Positions 44,424 through 54,014 of a stretch of DNA of 64,000 bases are shown here, one piece after another. The translations under genes were made by a program, and so were the position numbers. Source of the stretch: Roseibium sp. MMSF_3412 (GTDB lineage: Bacteria > Pseudomonadota > Alphaproteobacteria > Rhizobiales > Stappiaceae); NCBI RefSeq assembly GCF_030733265.1, contig NZ_JASHJI010000001.1:682001-746000 (forward strand), given 5' to 3'. Position 1 is the first letter of the stretch; every line of letters begins with the position of its first letter. The notes under the pieces were generated by a model. The model ran no database searches, was not told the DNA's origin, and was given only the letters and a program-made list of their open reading frames with translations.

Positions 44424-46667
44424 ATGACCGGTGCTATACAAAAACTCATATTCACCTGCACGTTAGCACTCTTCGTTTCCTTTTTCGCTTTGGCACCGTC
44501 AACAGGATCGGCACAGGACACATCGTCCGAGTTGCCGCCACCGCTTCAGCCTGAAGCCATGCAAAAGCTGGTGTCGGACCTCGACCCCGAGCAGGTCGAG
44601 GCCCTCACGGATCTGATGACCCTGCTGCAGCAAAGCGCCGCAGCGGGCGAAGCAGCGGCCGCGGCTCCCGAAGGCCCCGGGTTCGTTGCGCAGCTGCAAA
44701 TGGCGGCGGGCAATTTCGGCGGCATGGTGGCCGGTCACTTCCAGAACCTGCCCGACCTGTTCACCAGTCTCTTTGCCGCCATCGGAGCGCTGTTTTCCGG
44801 CGCGATCGCGGGCCCGATCCACATCTTGATCGGTGCCATCGCACTCATTCTCGCAGCGGGTTTCGCTGGCGAGTTCCTGGTCAACCGCCTGATGGCCACC
44901 CGGCGGGACACCATCCAGAACAAGTCGCCGGAAAGCCTCTTTGAAACCGTCAAACTCGTGTCGACGCGTGCCGGCCTCGACCTTGGCGGTCTGATCATCT
45001 TCGCCGTGATTGCGCTCATTGTCGCGCGCGTCGCGGTTTTTGATCCGGTGACGCGGTCCTACGCGCTTCAGGCGGTCTTCTGGATCGTGTTCATGCCGAG
45101 GCTCGTCGCCGCACTTTTGCGCTTTGCCCTCGCGCCAAACCGGAGCGAATTGCGCCTCGTCACCGCCGACGATCCAACGGCAAGATCGCTTTATCACAAT
45201 TTCACCACCCTCTTCGCCGTGGTCGGCGTCGCCTTTTTCCTGCGAAACCTGATGGAGGGCGCCGGTACGGATGCGGGCGGCACGTTCCGGTTTTTCGTCG
45301 GCTTCGGCGTCAATGCCTGGATCATTGCGGTGATCTGGAAAGCCCGGCACGGGCTGACCAGCATCATCCTGGGAGATGAGGACGATCCGACATCGGGCCT
45401 GGAGCGCATGGCGCGGTTCTGGCCCTATTTCTCCATGGCGTTCATTGCCTTCAACTGGCTGCTGGTTCAGTTCACCGCGAGCATGGGCGTTGACGCCCTG
45501 ACCGCGGGCCGGTCTCTGGCCGTGATCGCACTTGTTGTTTTCGCGCCATTCCTCGACACGATGGTGCGCGGCATCGTTTCCCATATCGTGCCGCCCATGC
45601 AGGGTGAGGGTCCGGTTGCCGAAGCCGCCCACCTGCAGACACGGCACAGCTATGTCCGCATTGCGCGCGTGGCCCTGCTGGCGTTTCTCGTCCTGGTCGT
45701 TGGCCGCATCTACGGTCTGAACCTGCTGGCACTCGGCGGCGATGACGGCTCTGCGGTTGCCCGCAACAGCGTCATCTTCCTCCTGATCCTGGCAGCCGGC
45801 TACCTTGCGTGGGAGATCACGAACCTCTGGGTCGCCCATCAGCTGGCTAAGGATTCTCCCCCGGCGGAGTCCCAGGACGATGACGCGGAAATGGGCGGGG
45901 CCGGCAAGTCTCGCCTTGCAACGATCCTGCCGCTGATGCGCGTGGTTCTGCAGATCACAATCATCACCCTCACCGCGCTGCTTGCGCTCAGCCAGCTCGG
46001 CATCAACATCACACCGCTGCTGGCCGGTGCAGGCGTAATCGGCCTTGCCATCGGCTTCGGAGCACAGACACTGGTGCAGGACGTCGTTTCCGGCGTTTTC
46101 TTCCTGATGGACGATGCGTTCCGGCTTGGCGAATTCATCGATACGGGCGGCACACAGGGAACGATCGAAAAGATCTCGATCCGCTCGCTGCAGCTGCGCG
46201 GAACGAAAGGCGCGGTTCACATCGTTCCTTATGGCCAGATCCCGAAGCTCACCAACCTGTCGCGCGACTGGGTGATCATGAAGCTGAAATTCACCGTTCC
46301 GTTCGATACCGATGTCGAAAAGGTGCGAAAGCTCTTCAAGAAGATCGGTCAGGAAATCATGGAGATGGAAGAGTTCAAGGACGATCTGCTCGCGCCCTTC
46401 AAGGGACAGGGTGTCGCCGACGTGGACGATGTCGGCATCGTCGTGCGCGGAAAGTTCACCACCAAGCCGGGCAAGCAGTTCGGCGTGCGGAAGGAAATCT
46501 ACAAGCGCGTGCAAAGGGCGTTTGAAGAAAACGACATCCAGTTCGCACGCAAGGAAGTCCGGGTGCAGCTTCCGGAAAACACCAACCTGGACGACAAGCA
46601 GAAAGAGGCACTTGCGTCGGCGGCGGCGGCCGCCTCGGCTGCCGAAACAGGCAAACCGCCCGCTTGA
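44424..46667 (+). CDS. Large MscS-family mechanosensitive channel
   Basis: A 747-residue protein with a signal peptide (FTCTLALFVSFFALAPSTGSA), a periplasmic stretch rich in Gln/Ala, about ten membrane helices and a C-terminal MscS core with the pore helix and beta domain (LAGAGVIGLAIGFGAQTLVQ, then FFLMDDAFRLGEFID). The C-terminus ends in an Ala-rich tail. Large MscS paralogues such as YbdG/MscM types release solutes upon osmotic downshock. The ATG at 44424 starts the signal peptide; an earlier reading adds 16 residues. Confidence 0.88.
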   Translation: MTGAIQKLIFTCTLALFVSFFALAPSTGSAQDTSSELPPPLQPEAMQKLVSDLDPEQVEALTDLMTLLQQSAAAGEAAAAAPEGPGFVAQLQMAAGNFGGMVAGHFQNLPDLFTSLFAAIGALFSGAIAGPIHILIGAIALILAAGFAGEFLVNRLMATRRDTIQNKSPESLFETVKLVSTRAGLDLGGLIIFAVIALIVARVAVFDPVTRSYALQAVFWIVFMPRLVAALLRFALAPNRSELRLVTADDPTARSLYHNFTTLFAVVGVAFFLRNLMEGAGTDAGGTFRFFVGFGVNAWIIAVIWKARHGLTSIILGDEDDPTSGLERMARFWPYFSMAFIAFNWLLVQFTASMGVDALTAGRSLAVIALVVFAPFLDTMVRGIVSHIVPPMQGEGPVAEAAHLQTRHSYVRIARVALLAFLVLVVGRIYGLNLLALGGDDGSAVARNSVIFLLILAAGYLAWEITNLWVAHQLAKDSPPAESQDDDAEMGGAGKSRLATILPLMRVVLQITIITLTALLALSQLGINITPLLAGAGVIGLAIGFGAQTLVQDVVSGVFFLMDDAFRLGEFIDTGGTQGTIEKISIRSLQLRGTKGAVHIVPYGQIPKLTNLSRDWVIMKLKFTVPFDTDVEKVRKLFKKIGQEIMEMEEFKDDLLAPFKGQGVADVDDVGIVVRGKFTTKPGKQFGVRKEIYKRVQRAFEENDIQFARKEVRVQLPENTNLDDKQKEALASAAAAASAAETGKPPA

Positions 46668-46750
46668 CTGCAAAGACCTGTTTGCCGGGTTCCCCGTGCA
46701 GCAGGTCACGACCATTCGGGTCCCGGCCCGGATACATCGAAATGTGAAAC

Positions 46751-46777
46751 TTCCCGGCCTGCTCAACAAGCCGGGAA
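46751..46777 (+). terminator. Hairpin after the MscS gene (weak terminator)
   Basis: TTCCCGGC and GCCGGGAA form a perfect 8-pair stem with an 11-base loop, 83 bases after the channel stop codon. No T-run follows, so it may stabilise the 3' end or terminate only partly. Confidence 0.4.
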
Positions 46778-46883
46778 ACGTAAGCCTTTCTCCTCATTGA
46801 GCGATGCCGCCTTCCATGCCTAGAATTGAACGTCTGTAGGAGGGCAGGCTTCTTTTAATCGGCTTTTGGGAGGAAGCTGGCAC

Positions 46884-47759
46884 ATGAATGAGAATACGAC
46901 GACCCCGGGTGAGCACGGAACGGGCAACGAACCGGCAACCGGGACATCGCGGACCGCAGCGAAAGACACGCTCCGGCCGATGCCGCTCGTCAACAGGATT
47001 ACCGCCAACGATGTCATCGATGCACTGGCCAGCGGGCTTGCCGACTTCCGTGCAGCACCGGTTTATGGTCTCGCGATCGGCGCCCTCTTCGCCGTCGGCG
47101 GCCTCTTCGTGATCCTGAGTGCCGCCGCCCTGAAAATGAGCTACCTGTCCTATCCGGCCGCAGCCGGTTTCGTGCTGATCGGTCCGTTTGCCGCGGTCGG
47201 TCTCTACGAAGTCAGCAGGCGGCTTTCCTCAGGCGAGGAGCTTTCCTGGTCCGCCATCCTTGGCACGATGTGGGCGCAAAAGGGGCGCGAACTGTCCTGG
47301 ATGGCCTTTGTCGTGCTCTTCATCCAGATCATGTGGATGTACCAGGTCAGGCTTCTGCTCGCCCTGTTCCTGGGGTTCAAGTCCTTTGCCACATTCGACG
47401 AGTTCCTGACGGAGGTCATCACCACACCGGAAGGCCTGATGTTCCTCGCAGTCGGACATGTTGTCGGAGCCATCCTGTCGCTGATCCTGTTCTCCCTGAC
47501 GGTGGTCTCCTTTCCGCTTCTGCTGGAGGAAGACAGGGATTTCATTACCGCGATGATCACCAGCGTCCGTGCGGTGGTCACGTCACCGATCCCGATGATC
47601 GGCTGGGCGATCGTCGTCACGGCGCTGCTGATTGTCTCGATGGTGCCTGCATTTCTCGGCCTGATCGTGGTTCTGCCCGTTCTCGGACACACGACCTGGC
47701 ATCTTTACAAGAAATGTGTCGTCATCCCCGAGAAGAGCCCGTCAGACGCGACACCTTAA
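46884..47759 (+). CDS. DUF2189 family membrane protein
   Basis: A 291-residue protein with an N-terminal hydrophilic segment of ~45 residues rich in Thr/Gly and then about six membrane helices. The DUF2189 features are VIDALASGLADFRAAPVYGL near the start and FPLLLEEDRDFITAMITSVR before the last helices. The function is unknown. GGGAGG precedes the ATG at 46884 by 10 bases; an upstream start would add six residues. Confidence 0.83.
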   Translation: MNENTTTPGEHGTGNEPATGTSRTAAKDTLRPMPLVNRITANDVIDALASGLADFRAAPVYGLAIGALFAVGGLFVILSAAALKMSYLSYPAAAGFVLIGPFAAVGLYEVSRRLSSGEELSWSAILGTMWAQKGRELSWMAFVVLFIQIMWMYQVRLLLALFLGFKSFATFDEFLTEVITTPEGLMFLAVGHVVGAILSLILFSLTVVSFPLLLEEDRDFITAMITSVRAVVTSPIPMIGWAIVVTALLIVSMVPAFLGLIVVLPVLGHTTWHLYKKCVVIPEKSPSDATP

Positions 47760-47870
47760 CGAAGGTTTGCGGCTATCTGCGAATTGGCGCGGCTTCGGTA
47801 AAGACAACCTTAGCCTCGCCGTGGCAGAGTGCGCGCGCGACGCAAGTTCATCACCGGCGCGAGGATGGGA

Positions 47871-48329
47871 ATGAGCGAAACAGTTAAGGCAAGAACACCC
47901 TGGTCGGGATTGACCGGCATGGCATTGGGTGCGATCGCGCTTGTTCTGGCGCTTTTCCTGCACAGCGCAGGTCCGCTCGACCCGCAGCCGACCGTGGGAC
48001 AATCGATCGGCGAAATCGCTGCAGACATAAGTTCGTCCGCCCTGAAGAAACTGAAGGGGGAAGAGTTGCCGCCGCCCGAGGCTCAGCCCTGGAGCCTCGA
48101 CCGCTCGCTGGCCACAGCCGCCTATGTTCTTGCCGGACTTGCGGTGATCCTGGGTGTCGTCAGTCTGGTCCTCAGGGAGAACAGGCGCGTTGCCATTGCC
48201 GCGGTCGGCTTCGGCGGCATCGCGATCGGGTTTCAGCTGTTCGTCTGGACGGTGATGATCATCGCGGGCGTGATCATCATCGGGTATATCCTGACCCATC
48301 TCGGCGATATTTTCGGCGGTTTCGGTTAG
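47871..48329 (+). CDS. Small membrane protein of unknown function
   Basis: A 152-residue protein with three to four hydrophobic segments (LTGMALGAIALVLALFLHSA, AAYVLAGLAVILGVVSLVL, FGGIAIGFQLFVWTVMIIAG). No family recognised. The ATG at 47871 has GAGG 6 bases upstream and is preferred over an ATG two codons earlier. It follows the DUF2189 gene by 111 bases on the same strand and converges on truA. Confidence 0.65.
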   Translation: MSETVKARTPWSGLTGMALGAIALVLALFLHSAGPLDPQPTVGQSIGEIAADISSSALKKLKGEELPPPEAQPWSLDRSLATAAYVLAGLAVILGVVSLVLRENRRVAIAAVGFGGIAIGFQLFVWTVMIIAGVIIIGYILTHLGDIFGGFG

Positions 48330-48355
48330 GGAAGCGGCAACACGCTGTCCCGCAC

Positions 48356-49177
48356 CTACTCCCCTTTTTCGACCGCGGCGTCAATTTCGGCCTTTCGCAC
48401 CTGCCATTCCCGCAACAGCTCGACGTCCGTTTCGGCCGGGCGGTAATCAACGCGGGTGAGATAGAGACCGTCGGCTGGCGCGACCGGGCCGCAGGCCTTG
48501 CGGTCGCGGGCCTGAAGTGCTTCCGTGATCGCCCCCAGACCCCATTTGCCCTCGCCGACAAGTCTCAGCGAACCGACCATGGACCGGACCTGGTTGTGCA
48601 GGAACGACCGGGATGAGCACTCGGCGATGACGAATTCACCTTCCCGGTAGACCTTGAAATTCTCAAGCGTCTTTTCGGGGCTTTTCGCCTGGCAGCGTGC
48701 ATGGCGGAACGTCGTGAAATCGTGGTGGCCGACGAATTCCTGAGCGGCCGCGTTCATCGCATCCGCATCAAGATCCGGTTTGACGTGCCAGGCCAGACCG
48801 AGTTGATGGGTCAGCGGCGGAACGCGGTTGTGGATACGGTACCGGTATGAGCGGCGGATAGCGGAGAAGCGGGCGTCGAACCCTTCGTGCATTTCCTCAC
48901 AATCGAGGATCACCACCGGATCCGGCTGGCAATGAAAATTCATCGCTCCCATGACCGTTCTGACCGGCCAGGATTTCGACAGGTCGGCGTGACAGACCTG
49001 CCCGGTGGCATGGACACCGGTATCCGTTCGCCCGGCTCCGCCGATCGTGACCTCTTCGCCCGAGAACGCCTTGATGGCGCGCTCGACCACGGCCTGCACG
49101 GAGGGTCCGTTGGCCTGCCGTTGCCATCCGCAAAATGGGCGGCCGTCATACTCCACCGTAAGCTTGTATCGCGGCAT
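48356..49177 (-). CDS. truA: tRNA pseudouridine(38-40) synthase
   Basis: Isomerises uridines 38-40 in the anticodon arm of many tRNAs. The 273-residue chain has the conserved GAGRTDTGVHATGQ with the catalytic Asp, RYRIHNR, and the C-terminal SFLHNQVRSMVGSL. It is the last gene of a fmt-GNAT-truA series on the minus strand, in keeping with the usual def-fmt-truA order in Rhizobiales. Confidence 0.96.
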   Translation of the reverse strand: MPRYKLTVEYDGRPFCGWQRQANGPSVQAVVERAIKAFSGEEVTIGGAGRTDTGVHATGQVCHADLSKSWPVRTVMGAMNFHCQPDPVVILDCEEMHEGFDARFSAIRRSYRYRIHNRVPPLTHQLGLAWHVKPDLDADAMNAAAQEFVGHHDFTTFRHARCQAKSPEKTLENFKVYREGEFVIAECSSRSFLHNQVRSMVGSLRLVGEGKWGLGAITEALQARDRKACGPVAPADGLYLTRVDYRPAETDVELLREWQVRKAEIDAAVEKGE

Positions 49178-49192
49178 CCTAGTAAAGCTCTG

Positions 49193-49732
49193 TTATTCAA
49201 ATTCTTCGAACGGAGTGGCAAAGGCGACTTCAATCGGCAGATCGCGCGAACCGGCCTCGGTCAATGCGAGCGCCATGAAGGCATCGCCCGCGTAAGGTCC
49301 TTGAACCTTGCGCGCCAGCACCGGATCGAAGCCGAAGCGCGGATAGTAGGATGGCGGCCCAAGAACGAGGACAAGGTCTTCCCCAAGCTCGTTCAGTCTC
49401 TTAAGCGAAGCGGTGATCAGGGCGGTACCGACGCCCTGCCGCTGCGCCTCCGGCCAGACCGAAACCGGTGCAAGACAGGCAACCTGGAGCCCCTGCCCCG
49501 GACCGATTGCCGCCGGTGTGACACGGCTATAGGCGATATGGCCGAGTATCTTTCCATCCGCGTTCAGTGCGACCTGTTCCAGCACAAGCGCTCCGCAGTG
49601 ACGCAGTTTTTCAACCAGACGCGCTTCCATGTCGGATGGGAAAGCAGCCGCCACGAGCTTGCGGACGTCGGCTTCGTCCCTTGCCCCGACATCGCGGACC
49701 GTGAGATTGCCTGCAATCATGTCATCGCTCAT
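49193..49732 (-). CDS. GNAT family N-acetyltransferase (YhbS-like)
   Basis: A 179-residue acetyltransferase with the acetyl-CoA-binding loop in [15 protein letters not shown] and the family's C-terminal YYPRFGF motif. It is probably a YhbS-type enzyme of unknown substrate. Its ATG overlaps the fmt stop in an ATGA and truA follows 15 bases on, so the three genes form one operon. Insertion of a GNAT gene between fmt and truA is unusual compared with the standard order. Confidence 0.85.
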   Translation of the reverse strand: MSDDMIAGNLTVRDVGARDEADVRKLVAAAFPSDMEARLVEKLRHCGALVLEQVALNADGKILGHIAYSRVTPAAIGPGQGLQVACLAPVSVWPEAQRQGVGTALITASLKRLNELGEDLVLVLGPPSYYPRFGFDPVLARKVQGPYAGDAFMALALTEAGSRDLPIEVAFATPFEEFE

Positions 49733-50688
49733 TCATCTCTCCTGTCACCCTTGTCCAGGCGCGCCCCTTCGCGAAGAGATGCGCCGCGCAAGAAATCGGA
49801 CCCGCTCATGGGCTTCTTGCCCGCTCTTTGCACCTGCTCAAGACGGACGGCGCCGGAACCGCAGGCGATGACAGGAACGTCTGTCATATCGATGAGGGCT
49901 CCCGGAGCTCCGTCGCCGGTGGCAACCGAACTTCGGAGAACTTTCACCCGTTCCGGCTTGCTCCCAAGCGGCATCTCACACCAGGCACCGGGAAACGGCG
50001 ACAGGCCACGAATGTGATTGTGCACCTCTTCGGCCGTCCTCGACCAGTCAATCCTTGTCTCCTGCTTTGAAAGCTTTGCAGCGTAACTGACCCCATCTTC
50101 AGCCTGTGCCTGCTCGCCGAGCCCGCCGCGCGACAGGGCGGCAAGGGCCCGCACCATGAGGTCACCGCCAAGACCGGACAATTGATCATGCAATTCGCCA
50201 GCCGTCATGTTGGGGCCGATGGCAACGGTTTCAGACATGCAGACAGGGCCGGTATCGAGGCCTTGTTCCATGCGCATGACCTGAACGGCGGTTTCCGTGT
50301 CGCCCGCCATGACGGCCCGGTTGATGGGAGCAGCGCCGCGCCAGCGGGGGAGCATCGAGGCATGAAGGTTGAGGCAGCCGAATTGCGGCGCGTCGAGGAC
50401 GGCTTTGGGCAATAGAAGACCATAGGCGACGACAACCGCAACATCGGCATCAAGCGAGGCAAACTTCTCCTGTTCCTCGGCGTCCTTCAGGCTTTTGGGC
50501 GTAAAGACCGGAATCGAAAAGGACTCGGCAGCTTCGTGAACCGGTGACTTTTTCAGATCCATGCCCCTGCCGGCCGGGCGCGGCGGCTGCGAATAGCAGG
50601 CAATGACGTCGTGACCCTGTCCGACGATTTCCATAAGGGTCGGCACCGAAAATTCGGGGGTGCCCATAAAGACAACGCGAAGAGACAT
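49729..50688 (-). CDS. fmt: Methionyl-tRNA formyltransferase
   Basis: Formylates initiator Met-tRNA using 10-formyl-THF. The 319-residue protein has [14 protein letters not shown] at the start, the folate site in [20 protein letters not shown] with the catalytic Asn/His, and the C-terminal tRNA-binding domain. The ATG at 50688 has AAAGGAG 5 bases upstream, and 29 residues of extra upstream reading are rejected. Normally def lies immediately upstream, but here 840 bases of repeats and the marC gene separate them. Confidence 0.96.
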   Translation of the reverse strand: MSLRVVFMGTPEFSVPTLMEIVGQGHDVIACYSQPPRPAGRGMDLKKSPVHEAAESFSIPVFTPKSLKDAEEQEKFASLDADVAVVVAYGLLLPKAVLDAPQFGCLNLHASMLPRWRGAAPINRAVMAGDTETAVQVMRMEQGLDTGPVCMSETVAIGPNMTAGELHDQLSGLGGDLMVRALAALSRGGLGEQAQAEDGVSYAAKLSKQETRIDWSRTAEEVHNHIRGLSPFPGAWCEMPLGSKPERVKVLRSSVATGDGAPGALIDMTDVPVIACGSGAVRLEQVQRAGKKPMSGSDFLRGASLREGARLDKGDRRDE

Positions 50689-50808
50689 GTGGCTCCTTTG
50701 AGCTTCACCGGTGATACCAGGATTTGGCCCCTTATTGCGCCTTAAGCGATTGCGGGCAAGTGCGCAGGTGGCCACAGGCGGTTCACGGACTTATCCAGGG
50801 AGTGAACC

Positions 50809-51074
50809 AGGTGATGGTCTCATGAATGAGGCCGAAATGGTTTGAGACGGCTTGCTTCTTATCAAGGCGCGAAAGCGCAGGAAATGCGGCGCATTTTCAA
50901 GCCTTTCGCAACGCGGAGGAGGAGCAAGCCGGTCAAATCCGAAGGACATGAAAATGGCTACACCCCGTGGCGTCAGGGTGCTCGACCGGGCAGAAAGCCC
51001 GCTCCGCACACCCTTCCTGACGGGATTTCGCCATTTCGCATGCCATTTCAGTCTCATTTATGAGTCCATCACCT
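50809..51074 (-). mobile_element. MITE-like element, copy 2 (inverted)
   Basis: A 266-base element like the one at 34569-34834, in opposite orientation, with about 21 substitutions and no gaps. Its inverted ends share AGGTGATGG and CTCAT, where copy 1 has CCGAT at both ends. The left flank is CA and the right TA, so no clean target duplication is seen. It lies between fmt and marC. Confidence 0.75.
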
Positions 51075-51147
51075 AAGCCTCTTCATCATTGCGGACAAGC
51101 GCAGCCACGCTGCATACTGGTTCACAATGATCTTTGACTTCACCGCC

Positions 51148-51427
51148 GTCCCGGACCTGATCCGGGACCTCCTGTGTTCCACCCGAACAGGCCCCGGTTC
51201 AAGACCGGGGCGGCGCCTAGCTTGCCACCTATCCTTCGAGACCAGACCTTTAGTCCTCCTCAGAAGGAGGTGCTGCTTTCTCTAACGGGTCATCCCCGAC
51301 TTGATCGGGGATCCAATCCAAGTTTCCGCAATATGTGTCATGAGATGCAGACACCGACGGGATCTCCCTTCCATCAAACAACAGACTTTCTGGAAACGAG
51401 TGGGTCCCCGATCAAGCCGGGGATGAC
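51148..51427. repeat. Cluster of short palindromic repeat fragments
   Basis: Within the fmt-marC gap (50689-51528) lie: GTCCCGGA-N5-TCCGGGAC (51148-51168); GCCCCGGT-N5-ACCGGGGC (51191-51211); a right-half fragment of the 36.5-kb repeat (about 51232-51272, ATCCTTCGAGAC then CTCCTCAG); and a long inverted pair TCATCCCCGACTTGATCGGG / CCCGATCAAGCCGGGGATGA (51290-51309 and 51407-51426). The last is a widespread type of alphaproteobacterial intergenic repeat. No coding region is supported. Confidence 0.75.
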
Positions 51428-51528
51428 GAACAAACAAGATGCGAGCCTCCCTTGCCTCCAGACAGCGCTCAAGCAACGCTGAGACGTTTCCTCAGGATAA
51501 AGTTCTAGAGCGGGCTATTTCTAGCGGC

Positions 51529-52161
51529 TTAAGCCAGACCCGGCCAAAGGGCCTTGAGGCTGTCGGTCATCATTTCCATGGCGATGGCTGCAAGGATCAT
51601 TCCCATGAGGCGGCTCATGACGCTGTTTGCGGTTTCGCCGAGAAACCGTTGCAGGAAGGGCGCGGAGAAGAAGGTTGCGATCAGCACGGCGATCGATGCG
51701 GCCACGGCAGCGATGTAGGCGATTTCCTGGCTGAAATCGTGCACCTGCCCGCGAAAGATGATCATGGTCGAGATCGACCCTGGTCCGAGGAGAATGGGCA
51801 CCGTCAGCGGATAGATCGCCGGATTGTCCTGCGCCTTCATGTTCTCCTTTTCCTTGTCCGTCCCGTGATGCACGGGCGTGCTCTGGCCGCGGATCAGGTC
51901 AAGCGCAATCAGGAGGATCAGGAAGCCGCCGGCGAGGCGGAACGCGTCGAGGCTGATGCCGAACACCTTTAGGATGATGTCGCCCGTCAGGCCGATCACA
52001 AGGGCACCCGCCGACAGGCTGATCAGCAGCGTGAAGGCGACCTTGCGCTCGAATGCGGGACCGCGATCGGAGGTCAGCGCAAGAAAAACCGGCAGGTTGG
52101 CGATCGGACTCATGATCGCAAAGAGCGCGGCAAAGGTTTTCAGGAACAACTCCTGATCCAT
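51529..52161 (-). CDS. MarC family membrane protein
   Basis: A 210-residue inner-membrane protein of the UPF0056/MarC family with six helices. Visible are the N-terminal AIMSPIANLPVFLALTSD and the second-half FPLAVPLLLG-like segment TVPILLGPGSISTMI. MarC was once thought to give multiple antibiotic resistance, but this was not upheld, and some relatives transport amino acids. It starts 21 bases after def on the same strand. Confidence 0.88.
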   Translation of the reverse strand: MDQELFLKTFAALFAIMSPIANLPVFLALTSDRGPAFERKVAFTLLISLSAGALVIGLTGDIILKVFGISLDAFRLAGGFLILLIALDLIRGQSTPVHHGTDKEKENMKAQDNPAIYPLTVPILLGPGSISTMIIFRGQVHDFSQEIAYIAAVAASIAVLIATFFSAPFLQRFLGETANSVMSRLMGMILAAIAMEMMTDSLKALWPGLA

Positions 52162-52182
52162 AGGTCCGCTCCCTTTCTACTG

Positions 52183-52701
52183 TCAGACTTTGCCGGCGAG
52201 TTTTGCCTGCTTGGTGAATTTCTTGACGACCCTGTCGCGCTTCAGCTTCGACAGGTAGTCAATGAACAATTTCCCGTTGAGATGGTCAAGCTCGTGCTGG
52301 ATGCAGGTTGCCAGCAATCCGTCGGCCTTGATTTCCTTCTGCGCACCCTCGCGGTCCAGAAACTGCACGGTCACCTCGGCAGGACGTTCGACATCCTCGA
52401 AATACTCGGGGATCGACAGGCAACCTTCCTGATAGACCGACATGTCTTCGCTCGACCAGACGATTTCCGGGTTGATGAACACCATCGGTTCCTTCGGCGC
52501 GTCTTCCTTGGCGACATCCAGCACGAACATGCGCTTCAGAATGCCGATCTGGCTTGCTGCCAGACCAATGCCGGGCGCGTCGTACATGGTCTCCAGCATA
52601 TCGTCGGAGAGCGCGCGGATGTCGTCGTCCACAGTCGCAACGCGTGCACAGACCTCGCGCAGGACCGGGTCCGGGATAGTAATGATCGGGCGTTTTGTCA
52701 T
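52183..52701 (-). CDS. def: Peptide deformylase
   Basis: Removes the N-formyl group from nascent proteins. The 172-residue metalloenzyme carries all three motifs: [21 protein letters not shown] (metal Cys), and [12 protein letters not shown] (metal His pair and catalytic Glu). It pairs functionally with fmt, which is on the same strand 1.5 kb downstream rather than adjacent. It is divergent from rmuC. Confidence 0.97.
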   Translation of the reverse strand: MTKRPIITIPDPVLREVCARVATVDDDIRALSDDMLETMYDAPGIGLAASQIGILKRMFVLDVAKEDAPKEPMVFINPEIVWSSEDMSVYQEGCLSIPEYFEDVERPAEVTVQFLDREGAQKEIKADGLLATCIQHELDHLNGKLFIDYLSKLKRDRVVKKFTKQAKLAGKV

Positions 52702-52826
52702 GCGCCTGACATAGGCAATCGCGCGGCGGCGGTCAACGCGGAAATCAAGGGCTTCACGCGTGTTTTCAACGTTCGCGTACCCGGTTGCGGATGTGCCTTG
52801 CGGCCGAATCGTTCTATGTTTGTTTC

Positions 52827-54014
52827 ATGAACGAGATCTTGTTTGAGTTGAGTGGCCGTCCGGTGACGGTGCTGGAGGCTGCCATCGCGGGCGGCCTGTT
52901 CCTGCTGGCGCTGATTGTCTGGCTGGTTCTGAAAACCTTGCGCCAGATCCGCGAACGCGCGGACGCGGACAGTGCCGCCACGGAGCGTATCCACGAGCTG
53001 GAAAGCCACTTGTCCCAGCTTCTGAAATCGCAGGGCGAGATGACGGGCCGCATGCAGACAATGGCGGAAGTGTTCGGAACACGGCAGTCGGACATGATGC
53101 GCGCTGTCAACGAACGCCTCGACGGCATGGGGCACAAGCTGGGCCTGTCCATGTCCGACACGACCAAGAAGACCCAGGACGGCCTCAGACAGTTGCACGA
53201 GCGCCTCGCTGTGATCGACAGGGCGCAGCGGACAATTACCGATCTTTCCGGACAGGTCGGACAGTTGCAGGCGATCCTGTCGAACAAGCAGACACGCGGT
53301 GCTTTCGGCCAGGGGCGGATGGAAGCGATCATTCAGGACCAGATGGCCCCGAGCACCTATTCCTTTCAGGCAACGCTTTCGAACAACAGCCGGCCGGACT
53401 GCCTGATCCACATGCCCAACGGGGCACCGTCGCTGGCAATCGATGCCAAGTTTCCGCTCGAGGCCTTCAATCTCCTGCGCGATGCAGAAACGGAAGATCA
53501 GCTGAAATACGCACAATCCCAGTTCCGCCGCGACTTCGCCAAGCACATCCAGGACATCAGCGAGAAATACCTTCTTCCCGGCGAAACCCAGGATACGGCG
53601 TTCCTGTTTGTCCCGTCCGAAAGCGTGTTCGCGGAGCTCAACGAGGGGTTTGAAGACCTGATCCAGAAGGCGCACCGAGCCAGGGTCGTGATCGTGTCAC
53701 CGTCGCTGCTGATGCTGTCGATCCAGGTAATCCAGTCGGTGTTGCGGGATGCCAAGATGCGCGAGCAGGCGCATCTTATCCAGGCGGAAGTCGGACATCT
53801 GATCACGGATGTCGGACGTCTCAACGACCGCGTCGGAAAGCTGCAATCCCACTTTGCACAGGCCAACAAGGACATCGACCAGATCCTGATTTCAACCGAC
53901 AAGATCACCAAGCGCAGCCGCAAGATCGAGGATCTGGAACTCGGCGAAGCGGAGGCAGCCCGAGAAGAGGTGAGCAGTCCGGAACCCCAGTTGTCCCTGG
54001 CACCAAAAGCCTAG
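52827..54014 (+). CDS. rmuC: DNA recombination protein RmuC
   Basis: A 395-residue protein that limits inversions at short inverted repeats in E. coli. An N-terminal helix (AAIAGGLFLLALIVWLVL) anchors it, a coiled coil follows (about 45-135), and the PD-(D/E)XK-like RmuC domain holds SLAIDAKFPLEAF and AFLFVPSESVFAEL. The ATG at 52827 gives the usual start; 14 earlier residues are rejected. Its TAG stop overlaps the TAG of the convergent peptidase gene within the tetramer CTAG. Confidence 0.93.
   Translation: MNEILFELSGRPVTVLEAAIAGGLFLLALIVWLVLKTLRQIRERADADSAATERIHELESHLSQLLKSQGEMTGRMQTMAEVFGTRQSDMMRAVNERLDGMGHKLGLSMSDTTKKTQDGLRQLHERLAVIDRAQRTITDLSGQVGQLQAILSNKQTRGAFGQGRMEAIIQDQMAPSTYSFQATLSNNSRPDCLIHMPNGAPSLAIDAKFPLEAFNLLRDAETEDQLKYAQSQFRRDFAKHIQDISEKYLLPGETQDTAFLFVPSESVFAELNEGFEDLIQKAHRARVVIVSPSLLMLSIQVIQSVLRDAKMREQAHLIQAEVGHLITDVGRLNDRVGKLQSHFAQANKDIDQILISTDKITKRSRKIEDLELGEAEAAREEVSSPEPQLSLAPKA

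Noticed and set aside
44499-46769. A 756-codon open frame antisense to the MscS-family gene
   Set aside because: It is the mirror of a clearly coding gene in a GC-rich genome; its product has no membrane helices or known motifs, while the plus strand has a full channel protein.
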